A stretch of DNA of 64,000 bases from [Scytonema hofmanni] UTEX 2349 (GTDB taxonomy: Bacteria > Cyanobacteriota > Cyanobacteriia > Cyanobacteriales > Nostocaceae), in NCBI RefSeq assembly GCF_000582685.1, contig NZ_KK073768.1, forward strand, positions 3,013,712-3,077,711. The letters are read 5' to 3'. Position numbers and translations under genes: made by a program. The number at the start of each line of letters is the position of its first letter. Position 1 is the stretch's first letter. Below, one piece after another: positions 16,084 to 23,821 of this stretch. The notes under the pieces are model-generated. The model was not told the origin of the DNA, did no database searches, and saw only the letters and a program-made list of their open reading frames with translations.

Positions 16084-16471
16084 ACCATCGCCAATTCAGA
16101 TTGCTCTTACACCTCGTTTTAAAAGGGATCTTCGAGAACTTGCCAAACGCTATCGTTCAATTCGTACCGATCTCCAACCCTTAATTGACCAACTTAAAGC
16201 AGGTGAAATCCTTGGCGATAGAATTGCTGGAGTTAAATATCAGGTTTTCAAAGTTCGTCTCAAAAATAGCAACATCCAAAAAGGAAAAAGTGGAGGCTAT
16301 CGAGTCATTTATTATCTGAAAACTGAGGAAGGAATTATACTCACTACAATTTATTCCAAATCCGATATTTCAGATGTTAGTAATGAAATAATTGAATCCG
16401 CGATGCCTACGGCGGTAAACTACGCGCAATACGAGCAAGAAATTCAAATAGCCGATAATTCAGATGCATAA
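16073..16471 (+). CDS. RelE/YafQ-family toxin
   Basis: The 132-residue protein has the RelE-fold landmarks: FKRDLRELAKRYRSIRTDLQPLI helices, GDRIAG, and the strand region VFKVRLKN, then GGYRVIYYLKTEEGIILTTIYSKSD. This matches mRNA-interferase-type toxins. Near the C-terminus (about residues 108-117) a short dispersed repeat, GCGATGCCTACGGCGG, has entered in frame and lengthens the protein. Whether toxicity survives is unclear. It overlaps its antitoxin gene. Confidence 0.8.
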   Translation: MQSEPSPIQIALTPRFKRDLRELAKRYRSIRTDLQPLIDQLKAGEILGDRIAGVKYQVFKVRLKNSNIQKGKSGGYRVIYYLKTEEGIILTTIYSKSDISDVSNEIIESAMPTAVNYAQYEQEIQIADNSDA

Positions 16472-16473
16472 AC

Positions 16474-16793
16474 GGATATACTCTCCTCGCTCCACAAAGC
16501 GGGCAGGATGTAAGTATTGTTGCAGCCCAAATGCTGGCTAGCGCTTTGGAGTGGGAAGCGCAAGACTCCCAAGAAGCTATTGACGGCATCCAGCGTGGGT
16601 TGGATGATTTTGAGGCAGCGCGGTTCCGTTCTTTTGATGAGTTTGCTTTATACAGCAGATTCCTTTGTTATGAGGTACATAATAGCCCCCTCATCGCTTG
16701 CGGGGAGCGGGTTGGGGGTGGGGTTCTTGTACCTCATGACACCGGGAAGTGCTGTAACAACGTCGCAAGTATAATCTGCGCTTCCGTTCATGA
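16474..16793 (+). pseudogene. Antitoxin gene disrupted by a miniature element
   Basis: One frame reads ...AAQMLASALEWEAQDSQEA, then IDGIQRGLDDFEAARFRSFD and EFA, up to 16647. This is the usual C-terminal half of a cyanobacterial ParD/RHH-like antitoxin. A 106-bp element follows, after which a different frame reads QRRKYNLRFRS and stops at 16793, the expected end of the same protein. The insertion adds about 110 bp and shifts the frame. The N-terminal DNA-binding part is also missing upstream. Confidence 0.65.
16651..16756. mobile_element. Miniature element inside an antitoxin pseudogene
   Basis: Ends TACAGCA / TGCTGTA are complementary, and an inner pair ATGAGGTACA / TGTACCTCAT is perfect. 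The interior holds a G-rich segment (GGGTTGGGGGTGGGG). The inner pair is shared with the element at 11141-11255. No clear target duplication is seen. Confidence 0.6.
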
Positions 16794-16838
16794 AATCTCG
16801 CATTTAAATTTCCAGTGTGGCTGAAGCTGAGACTGATG
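16790..16838 (+). pseudogene. ParE/RelE-like toxin remnant
   Basis: An ATG overlaps the decayed antitoxin stop as ATGA. The frame reads MKSRI, a stop, then ISSVAEAETDG, matching the start of ParE-family toxins (usually M-K-x-R-x-x-I-S-x-x-A-E-A-E-A-D). It carries an in-frame stop and is truncated after about 16 codons. Confidence 0.5.
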
Positions 16839-16883
16839 GTACATTATGTTTATAAAATCGGCTGTTGTTAGCACAAAGGCAAT

Positions 16884-17090
16884 ATGATATCACCACATTT
16901 ATTAGAAATAGAGCGTTCAATCCGTACTTTGTCTCTAGAAGAACAAGAATGGCTTCTAGAACGTATTAAAAGACAAGTGCAAGAAAAGAAGCTAACAGCA
17001 TATAAATTTATTGATAAAAAATATATGAATGAACAGTTAGCTGCAATGGCTAGCGATTTAGATATACAAGCAGAAATTGCTGACATTTGA
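16884..17090 (+). CDS. Small antitoxin-like protein (orphan)
   Basis: The 68-residue helical protein contains LEIERSIRTLSLEEQEWLLERIKRQ and ends ASDLDIQAEIADI. This shape, a LxxLSxEEQxxLLxRI helix with an acidic tail, is seen in small cyanobacterial antitoxins encoded before PIN toxins. No toxin gene follows within 170 bp. AAGG lies about 8 bases before the ATG at 16884. Function is inferred only from pattern and context. Confidence 0.5.
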   Translation: MISPHLLEIERSIRTLSLEEQEWLLERIKRQVQEKKLTAYKFIDKKYMNEQLAAMASDLDIQAEIADI

Positions 17091-17266
17091 TTTGCTGCTT
17101 TATTCATAGATAGCGATCGCTCTCAAGCAAACATACAAATTCTTCCACACTGACTGAGTGCCAACTGCGATCGCCTTTTTATTGACTTTCCTACCTAACT
17201 AAGCCAAGGAATTAGTTAAAGTTCTAAAGTGAAATTAAATCATCTAAATATCTGTGAGTGAGAGAA

Positions 17267-17800
17267 ATGTCAAATCTTGTGAAGCGTAAATCCCGTCCAA
17301 CAAAGCGAAAAACTATCGGTTTAATGGTGATAATTTTAGCGTGGAGTCTGGCTATGGGCTGGCTTCTGGCTTTGGCAACTAATGTACAAGCAGCTACAAA
17401 TACATCAGAAATCGGTACGGTTGACATAGTGCCGGCACAATACCAATTAGGACAACAACTATATCTAGAAAACTGCTCTAATTGTCACATTGCCCTTCCA
17501 CCAGCAGTTTTTCCCACCGAAACTTGGAAAAATCTTCTGCAAGATTCCCAGCACTACGGTGTACAACTCAAACCCCTAGTCGATCCACCCCGCATCCTCG
17601 TGTGGAGATATCTGTTAACTTTTTCCCGTTCCCACCTGAAAGAAGAACCAACACCTTATCGCTTCAAGGATTCCCGCTATTTTAAAGCTTTGCATCCCAA
17701 AGTGCAACTACCACGCCCACTACAAGTAGGTAGCTGTGTCAGCTGTCACCCAAGTGCCACCGACTTCAACTTTCGTAGCCTAAGTCCAGAGTGGAAGTAA
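17267..17800 (+). CDS. Diheme cytochrome c
   Basis: From the ATG at 17267 this gives 177 residues. A basic start (KRKSRPTKRK) and one hydrophobic segment (MVIILAWSLAMGWLLALA) form a signal peptide or anchor. Two CxxCH heme sites follow: CSNCH in the middle and CVSCH near the C-terminus. The intervening region, YRFKDSRYFKALHPKVQLPRP, is typical of cyanobacterial diheme cytochromes. It would act in the lumen or periplasm in electron transfer. It lies upstream of secA on the same strand, separated by about 280 bp of tandem repeats. Confidence 0.85.
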   Translation: MSNLVKRKSRPTKRKTIGLMVIILAWSLAMGWLLALATNVQAATNTSEIGTVDIVPAQYQLGQQLYLENCSNCHIALPPAVFPTETWKNLLQDSQHYGVQLKPLVDPPRILVWRYLLTFSRSHLKEEPTPYRFKDSRYFKALHPKVQLPRPLQVGSCVSCHPSATDFNFRSLSPEWK

Positions 17801-17945
17801 GGGGAGTGGGGGACAAGGGGAGTGGGGGACAAGGGGACAAGGGGACAAGGGGACAAGGGGAATTTTCTTCGTTGTCTCCCCCTCTCCCTGTCTCCCTGTC
17901 TCCCTGTCTCCCTGTCTCCCTGTCTCCCTGTCTCCCCATCTCCCT
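17801..17945. repeat. Tandem repeats GGGGACAA and CTCCCTGT
   Basis: A G-rich array (GGGGACAAG units) is followed by an array of CTCCCTGT octamers. It is non-coding, sits between the cytochrome gene and secA, and resembles the arrays at 49567-49680 and within znuC. Confidence 0.85.
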
Positions 17946-18084
17946 TAGCTGAAGCCAAAATGATACTATGAAATAAGTTTCAAATTATCGACCTTGCGCT
18001 GCCACGGCTCGGTTGGCTTAAATGCTTATAATAAATGCCAAACCTTTAATCTCCATCCCTCTTGATTTAGTTGAATAAACTGCC

Positions 18085-20877
18085 ATGCTAAAAACTTTGT
18101 TGGGCGATCCCAACGCTCGTAAACTTAAAAAATACCAACCTTACATTACTGAAATTAACCTCTTAGAAGAAGAAGTTAAAGCTCTTTCTGATGAAGAGTT
18201 AAAGGGTAAAACAGCAGAGTTTCAAGAACGACTTGCTAAAGGTGAAACTACAGATGATCTTTTGCCAGAAGCTTATGCTGTTGTCCGGGAAGCAGCTAGG
18301 CGTGTTTTAGGATTGCGACATTTTGATGTGCAGCTCTTAGGTGGTGCTATGCTGCATATAGGGCAAATTGCCGAAATGAAAACCGGGGAGGGCAAAACCC
18401 TGGTTGCGACTTTGCCAAGTTATTTAAATGCTTTAAGCGGTAAAGGTGTACACGTTATCACCGTAAACGATTACCTGGCTCGTCGAGACGCGGAATGGAT
18501 GGGACAGGTGCATCGCTTTTTGGGGTTGAGTGTGGGGCTAATTCAAGCAAATATGACTCCCGCCGAACGTCAAAAAAACTACAACTGTGACATCACTTAT
18601 GTGACTAACAGCGAGATCGGTTTTGACTATTTGCGTGATAATATGGCAACATCAATGGCAGATGTTGTGCAACGTCCATTTAACTACTGCGTAATTGACG
18701 AAGTAGATTCAATTCTCATTGATGAAGCGCGGACACCTCTAATTATTTCTGGACAGGTAGAAAGACCGACAGAAAAATATTTGCAAGCAGCGGAAATTGC
18801 ACTTACTCTGAAAAAAGATGACCATTACGAGGTCGATGAAAAAGCGCGGAACGTGCTGTTGACCGATGAAGGTTTTGCCGAAGCTGAAAATCTTTTGGAA
18901 GTAAGTGATTTATTCGACCCGGAAGATCCGTGGGCACACTTTATTTTCAATGCGATTAAAGCAAAAGAACTTTTCCTCAAGGATGTAAATTATATCGTCC
19001 GCAATGAGGAAGTGGTAATTGTCGATGAATTTACCGGTCGGGTGTTACCAGGACGACGCTGGAGTGATGGACTACACCAAGCAATTGAAGCTAAAGAACA
19101 CGTAGAAATTCAGCCGGAAACGCAAACTTTGGCGACGATTACTTATCAAAATTTGTTTTTGTTGTATCCCAAGTTGGGAGGAATGACTGGAACAGCAAAG
19201 ACAGAAGAACCTGAGTTTGAAAAAATTTACAAACTGGAAGTAACTGTAACTCCCACCAACAGGAAAAGGCTGCGTCAAGACTTGTCTGATATGGTCTTTA
19301 AAACTGAACCTGGGAAATGGAGGGCGATCGCCAACGAATGCGCCGAAATGCACCGAATCGGTAGACCTGTGCTGGTAGGAACCACCAGCGTAGAAAAATC
19401 AGAATATCTCAGCGGGCTTCTCAAGGAGCAAAATATTCCCCACGAATTGCTCAACGCAAGACCCGAAAACGTCGAACGAGAGTCAGAAATTGTCGCCCAA
19501 GCCGGACGTAAAGGTGCTGTCACCATCGCCACGAACATGGCTGGTAGAGGTACTGACATCATTTTGGGTGGTAACTCTGAATATATGGCGCGTCTGAAGC
19601 TGCGGGAATACTTTATGCCCCGCATCGTCCAACCCGAAGATGAAGATACTTTTGGTGTCCACAGAGATGGTGGTTTACCCAAAGTATCTAGTGGTGGACA
19701 TGGTTTTGTCCCTGGTAAAAAGGTGAAAACTTGGAAGGCTTCGCCACAAGTCTTCCCGATTCAACTGTCAAAAGAAACAGAGCAACTTTTGAAAGAAGCT
19801 GTACAAGTCGCAGTGCGGGAGTATGGTGAGCGCAGTTTACCCGAATTAGAAGCAGAAGATAAAGTAGCTGTAGCGGCAGAAAAAGCGCCAACTGACGACG
19901 TAGTAATTCAAACTCTGCGCCAAGCTTATAACCGCGTCAAGCACGAATACGAACAGTTTACTAGTCGGGAACACGAAGAAGTAGTGCAGTTAGGCGGTTT
20001 GCACGTAATTGGTACAGAACGCCACGAATCGCGACGGGTAGATAATCAGTTACGTGGACGTGCAGGACGCCAAGGGGACCCTGGTTCGACAAGATTCTTC
20101 TTAAGTTTAGAAGATAACTTGATGCGGATTTTTGGAGGCGATCGCGTTGCCCGCTTAATGGAAGCCTTTAATGTTGAAGAGGATATGCCCATTGAGTCGA
20201 AGATGCTCACCAACAGTTTAGAAGGCGCTCAGAAAAAAGTCGAAACCTACTACTACGACATCCGCAAACAGGTGTTTGAGTACGACGAAGTGATGAATAA
20301 TCAACGTCGCGCTATTTACGCTGAACGTCGTCGAGTGTTGGAAGGGCAAGACTTGAAAGAACAGGTTATCAAGTACGCTGAAAAAACGATGGATGAGATC
20401 GTTGACTATTACATCAACCCCGATTTGCCCTCAGAAGAGTGGGAATTAGAAAAGCTAGTTGAGAAAGTCAAAGAATTCGTCTATCTGCTGGAAGACTTGC
20501 AGCCAAATCAATTAGAAGAGATGACAATTGGCGAAATTAAAGCTTTCCTTCACGAACAGGTGCGAATTGCCTACGATATGAAGGAAGCTCAAGTTGACCA
20601 AGTGCAGCCCGGACTGATGCGACAAGCTGAAAGGTTCTTTATCTTACAGCGGATTGATACCCTCTGGCGCGAACACTTACAACAAATGGATGCCTTGCGA
20701 GAATCTGTGGGACTACGCGGCTACGGTCAAAAAGACCCCCTGATTGAGTACAAGAGCGAGGGATATGAACTTTTCTTGGATATGATGGTGAATATCCGCC
20801 GAGATGTGGTATACTCCCTATTCATGTTTCAACCCCAACCCCAACCAATAATGCAAGCACCATCAGAGATGGTTTAA
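18085..20877 (+). CDS. secA: Protein translocase ATPase SecA
   Basis: The 930-residue motor protein drives post-translational export through SecYEG, and in cyanobacteria also to thylakoids. Visible landmarks are the Walker A region MKTGEGKTLVATLPSYLNAL, DEVDSILIDEARTPLIISG (Walker B), TGTA in GGMTGTAKTEEPEF, ATNMAGRGTDI, QLRGRAGRQGDPGS and IDTLWREHLQQMDALRESVGLRGYGQKDPL. No C-terminal zinc-binding motif is present, which is normal for cyanobacterial SecA. The ATG at 18085 gives the standard MLKTLLGDPN start. Confidence 0.98.
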   Translation: MLKTLLGDPNARKLKKYQPYITEINLLEEEVKALSDEELKGKTAEFQERLAKGETTDDLLPEAYAVVREAARRVLGLRHFDVQLLGGAMLHIGQIAEMKTGEGKTLVATLPSYLNALSGKGVHVITVNDYLARRDAEWMGQVHRFLGLSVGLIQANMTPAERQKNYNCDITYVTNSEIGFDYLRDNMATSMADVVQRPFNYCVIDEVDSILIDEARTPLIISGQVERPTEKYLQAAEIALTLKKDDHYEVDEKARNVLLTDEGFAEAENLLEVSDLFDPEDPWAHFIFNAIKAKELFLKDVNYIVRNEEVVIVDEFTGRVLPGRRWSDGLHQAIEAKEHVEIQPETQTLATITYQNLFLLYPKLGGMTGTAKTEEPEFEKIYKLEVTVTPTNRKRLRQDLSDMVFKTEPGKWRAIANECAEMHRIGRPVLVGTTSVEKSEYLSGLLKEQNIPHELLNARPENVERESEIVAQAGRKGAVTIATNMAGRGTDIILGGNSEYMARLKLREYFMPRIVQPEDEDTFGVHRDGGLPKVSSGGHGFVPGKKVKTWKASPQVFPIQLSKETEQLLKEAVQVAVREYGERSLPELEAEDKVAVAAEKAPTDDVVIQTLRQAYNRVKHEYEQFTSREHEEVVQLGGLHVIGTERHESRRVDNQLRGRAGRQGDPGSTRFFLSLEDNLMRIFGGDRVARLMEAFNVEEDMPIESKMLTNSLEGAQKKVETYYYDIRKQVFEYDEVMNNQRRAIYAERRRVLEGQDLKEQVIKYAEKTMDEIVDYYINPDLPSEEWELEKLVEKVKEFVYLLEDLQPNQLEEMTIGEIKAFLHEQVRIAYDMKEAQVDQVQPGLMRQAERFFILQRIDTLWREHLQQMDALRESVGLRGYGQKDPLIEYKSEGYELFLDMMVNIRRDVVYSLFMFQPQPQPIMQAPSEMV

Positions 20878-20907
20878 AGTTAACCGCTAAAGATAATATT
20901 TTCGCGC

Positions 20908-20940
20908 AAAGACGCTAAGAATTACTTAGCGTCTTTTTGT
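20908..20940 (+). terminator. Rho-independent terminator after secA
   Basis: AAAGACGCTAAG pairs perfectly with CTTAGCGTCTTT across a 5-base loop and is followed by a T-rich run. It lies 31 bases after the secA stop. Confidence 0.85.
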
Positions 20941-20949
20941 TTTGATGTC

Positions 20950-21105
20950 AGATATAAGTCAATACAGTTGAGTTAGGACTGTAAATCTATCACCAACCGA
21001 ATGTAGAGACGCGTTAGCGAAGCGGGACGAAGTTCAATTTCGCGTCTCTACACATCTAGGATTTCCACCAATAATCCTTAACACCAACCGTATTAAGATA
21101 TAAGT
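20950..21105. mobile_element. Miniature element with 10-bp target duplication
   Basis: A 136-bp element (20960-21095) with ends CAATACAGTT and AACCGTATTA (imperfect inverted repeat) is flanked by the perfect direct repeat AGATATAAGT (20950-20959 and 21096-21105). Ends and duplication length match the elements at 3193-3336 and 48112-48248. Its interior carries a GTAGAGACG palindrome. Confidence 0.8.
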
Positions 21106-21356
21106 AGTCTTACGGAATTAATTATACAATAGACATAGGAGTGGAAAAGATGTACCAGACGTAGCACTGCTACGTCTAATCAAGAGTTTTGGGCAACCCA
21201 TAGTTCATTTATACTACAGATGAAAAAGCTTTTATTTCTGTGTAAAAGCCCTAAGTTACTGCACACGTTTTACAGGCAGATTGATTTGGACTCGATCCGC
21301 GACTCCCCAAGAAAAGGGGAGTTTCGCCGGTGAGTTAGTCCGGCTCGTCAGGCGGG

Positions 21357-21506
21357 TTAATAATCGTCGTCGTCTTCATCCTCGTCCTCGTCCTCGTCTT
21401 CATCTTCATTTACCTCAACCGTCATTTCTAGCCGTTCGCTCTCATAATTACCTAAGTTTTTTACCCTTTGATAAGTAATGGTAATGAACTGATTTCTATA
21501 GCTCAT
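21357..21506 (-). CDS. 49-residue acidic microprotein
   Basis: An ATG at 21506 opens a 49-codon frame. The first part, ITYQRVKNLGNYESERLEM, looks like the beginning of a conserved family I have seen as small cyanobacterial proteins. It ends in a run of alternating Glu/Asp residues and DDDDY. It may be an intact acidic microprotein or a gene truncated by expansion of the GAT/GAC/GAG codons. No ribosome-binding site is obvious. It lies in a region of decayed mobile DNA. Confidence 0.45.
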   Translation of the reverse strand: MSYRNQFITITYQRVKNLGNYESERLEMTVEVNEDEDEDEDEDEDDDDY

Positions 21507-21545
21507 AACTAAGTTTGAAGTCAGAATTCAGAAGTCAAGAAAAAG

Positions 21546-21790
21546 TTTGAAGTACAAGGTGGCGTTACGATTGGCGGGAGTGGGATTGAGCGTACTAATT
21601 TTAATAGCGTGTTACGAGAAGTTGTTACCCCCAATTGCTCTGAGAGTCTTACCCCTGCTGCACCGCCCAGAGATAAACCAATTGCGCTCAGTCGTTGCGC
21701 TAAACGCAGAGTCCTTCGCGCCCAAGGTGCGGTTACACTTGTCAGCCTTTCCGTAAAAATGCGCCGTTTACATAAAGTGTTAACGTTGGG
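21546..21790 (-). pseudogene. ISL3-family transposase fragment
   Basis: The minus strand reads RRIFTERLTSVTAPWARRT, then LRLAQRLSAIGLSLGGAAG, VRLSEQLGVTTSRNTLLKL and VRSIPLPPIVTP. This is the N-terminal/middle part of ISL3-type transposases between the zinc-finger and catalytic regions. It is flanked by unrelated sequence on both sides and lacks start and DDE residues, so it is a relic. Confidence 0.75.
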
Positions 21791-21880
21791 CGAAAATTAT
21801 GATCTGCGATCGCCAAAGCAAACGACCCGACCACCAAAATAATCACCACAATAGATCGAACACTTAAGTTTGAGAACATA

Positions 21881-22030
21881 TTAGTATTCGTCATCCCGAA
21901 GAATAAAGCCAGATTCTTTGTTTAAAAAGCCCGCAAGCTGCTTAATTAGCCCGCGAAGTCGGTTAAATTTGTGTTCAAGCTGCTTATCTGTTGCATTGTG
22001 TCTGTATTCAGAAAATAGTTTTTTTTCACT
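21881..22030 (-). pseudogene. Short coding-like fragment, start lost
   Basis: A 49-codon open frame reads KKLFSEYRHNATDKQLEHKF, then NRLRGLIKQLAGFLNKESGF and ILRDDEY before a TAA stop. The composition looks like real protein, but there is no in-frame start. A GTG sits one base out of frame at 22029, just before a run of eight A's on this strand. It may be a frameshifted gene or a C-terminal remnant. Confidence 0.35.
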
Positions 22031-22276
22031 CTAGTAGATTGAAGGAGGTTGGGACAGCGACACCTGCCCTTACTTCTGTCCCCATCCCCGATATAATTTC
22101 AGCCGACGATCGCTTTCACCAATTGATCAAAAAGCATATTCACTCTAATGGTTGATTCATCAGCTTTTATAAATAAACCTGATAAATCAACCCTTAAAAT
22201 AAACTGTCTTTAGGCAGGTAGGAGGCAGATAAAGTTTTAACTAAATTGACAAAGCTTGAAAGCCTTGTGTAGCATA

Positions 22277-22349
<73 letters not shown>

Positions 22350-22425
22350 GGGACGTTTGCTTGCCACGATTATTAATAGTAGCAAACTAATAAGGGTTCG
22401 TCAACTAGCTGAAGGAAAGAAAAAT

Positions 22426-23295
22426 TTATGCCCCTTTCATAGTCAACTTGACCCAGCTAAAAACAGCTACGAATACGATAAACTGCACAATAACAATACT
22501 TGGACCAGAGGCAAAGTTAAAAAGACCCGACATGATTATGCCAGCGATGCTGGTGGTGGAGCCGAAAATAACTGACATTACCATAAAGCGGCTAAAGTTA
22601 TGACTTATTAGTTTCGCAATTGAGGCAGGAATTACTAGAAAGGCATTTACCAGTAAAACCCCGACGGCTTTAATTGCCACAGCAACGGCTAATGACAGCA
22701 ATACTACAAATGCGTAGCGATACAATTGTACTGGAATGCCTTGAATTGTTGCTACGGCGGGGTTAAGGGTTAATAAAATTTGCTGCCGCAGGGTTGAAAG
22801 TAAGAATATACTACTTAAGACAAGCACTAACAGTGTCAAAATTAAATCTGTGGTATTGATAGCGAGAATATCGCCGAACAGTACACTCATCAAGTTGCCG
22901 CGATATCCTTGAATCAGGCTAGTGAGAATTACGCCTAGAGCTAATGCCCCTGACAAGACAATACTTAGAACGCTATCGCTACCTAAATCGGTTTTGTCAA
23001 TCAAGTAGAGGACAACAACGCCAAAAACTAAAGTAAACGGTAGTAACATCCAAGTGGGGTTTAACTGTAATAACACACCTAACGCTACCCCTACCAAAGC
23101 AGCATGACCAACAGCATGGCTGAAAAAAGATAAGGAACGCAAGGTGACAAAACTACCTAAAACACCGCCAAGTATTCCCATTAAAACAGCACCAGCGATC
23201 GCACGTTGCATGAAGGGAAATTCTAACAACGTCACTAAGTCATTACCATTGGTGACAGCTAGCCAACTTAACAGACTATCATCGCTTAAAAACAT
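22426..23295 (-). CDS. znuB: Zinc ABC transporter permease
   Basis: The 289-residue integral membrane protein has eight or so hydrophobic segments and the ABC-3 permease pattern: GILGGVLGSFVTLRSLSFFSHAVGHAALVGVALG, and later VKAVGVLLVNAFLVIPASIAKL. This family imports zinc or manganese through a periplasmic binding protein and a cytosolic ATPase. The partner genes are just beyond a divergent SmtB-type regulator. Zinc specificity is inferred from that context. Confidence 0.9.
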   Translation of the reverse strand: MFLSDDSLLSWLAVTNGNDLVTLLEFPFMQRAIAGAVLMGILGGVLGSFVTLRSLSFFSHAVGHAALVGVALGVLLQLNPTWMLLPFTLVFGVVVLYLIDKTDLGSDSVLSIVLSGALALGVILTSLIQGYRGNLMSVLFGDILAINTTDLILTLLVLVLSSIFLLSTLRQQILLTLNPAVATIQGIPVQLYRYAFVVLLSLAVAVAIKAVGVLLVNAFLVIPASIAKLISHNFSRFMVMSVIFGSTTSIAGIIMSGLFNFASGPSIVIVQFIVFVAVFSWVKLTMKGA

Positions 23296-23382
23296 TAGTA
23301 ATTTCTTATACTCTGTAATAGTTATACTGGAAGTATATAATGTTTCGACTCATAAAGTAATTGCACTTGAATTTTTCCCGCT

Positions 23383-23799
23383 ATGTCAGCCAAAAATACT
23401 GTTGCTTATACTCTGACTAATTCTCTTCCCAATACAGAAGATATACACAATGAGCTAAAAGACGAGATAGGTGGTGATAATGTTAAACCCCTACAAGAAT
23501 CGCTTCTTAGTAGCGATAAAGCCCAACGTATGGCAGAATTTTTTAGCTTTTTAGGGGATGCTAATCGCTTGCGAATTCTCTCTGTTTTAGCTAAAGAAGA
23601 ACTTTGTGTCAGCGATTTAGCCGCATTATTAGAAATGAGTGAATCTGCTGTTTCTCATCAATTGCGAAACTTACGAGCAATGCGCTTAGTAAGTTATCGC
23701 AAACAAGGTCGCAATGTTTTCTATCAACTTCACGACAGCCATATTTTCCATCTTTACCAAGCTGTTGCAGAACACCTTGATGAAAAGGATGAAGGATAA
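23383..23799 (+). CDS. ArsR/SmtB-family zinc-sensing repressor
   Basis: The 138-residue protein has a winged-helix domain with the ELCVSDLAALLEMSESAVSHQLRNLR recognition region. The alpha-5 metal site is intact: DSHIFHLYQAVAEHLDE matches the SmtB D-x-H...H-x-x-E zinc ligands. Zinc binding would release it from DNA. The N-terminal 45 residues are a polar extension. The gene sits between znuB (divergent) and znuC (convergent), so it is placed to control zinc uptake or efflux. Confidence 0.9.
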   Translation: MSAKNTVAYTLTNSLPNTEDIHNELKDEIGGDNVKPLQESLLSSDKAQRMAEFFSFLGDANRLRILSVLAKEELCVSDLAALLEMSESAVSHQLRNLRAMRLVSYRKQGRNVFYQLHDSHIFHLYQAVAEHLDEKDEG

Positions 23800-23821
23800 A
23801 TCAGACTTAATACTTAATTTT

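Noticed and set aside
21547..21842. Two plus-strand frames of 69 and 77 codons
   Set aside because: The opposite strand here encodes a clear ISL3 transposase fragment, so these are antisense shadows.
21742..21879. A 45-codon minus-strand frame beginning with a hydrophobic MFSNLSVRSIVVIIL stretch
   Set aside because: It could be a small membrane peptide, but its 3' half overlaps the transposase relic in another frame and there is no ribosome-binding site. The evidence is too weak to list as a gene.
23296..23382. A classical 12-2-12 SmtB operator between znuB and the regulator gene
   Set aside because: No inverted repeat of that form could be seen by eye in this short spacer, so none is claimed.
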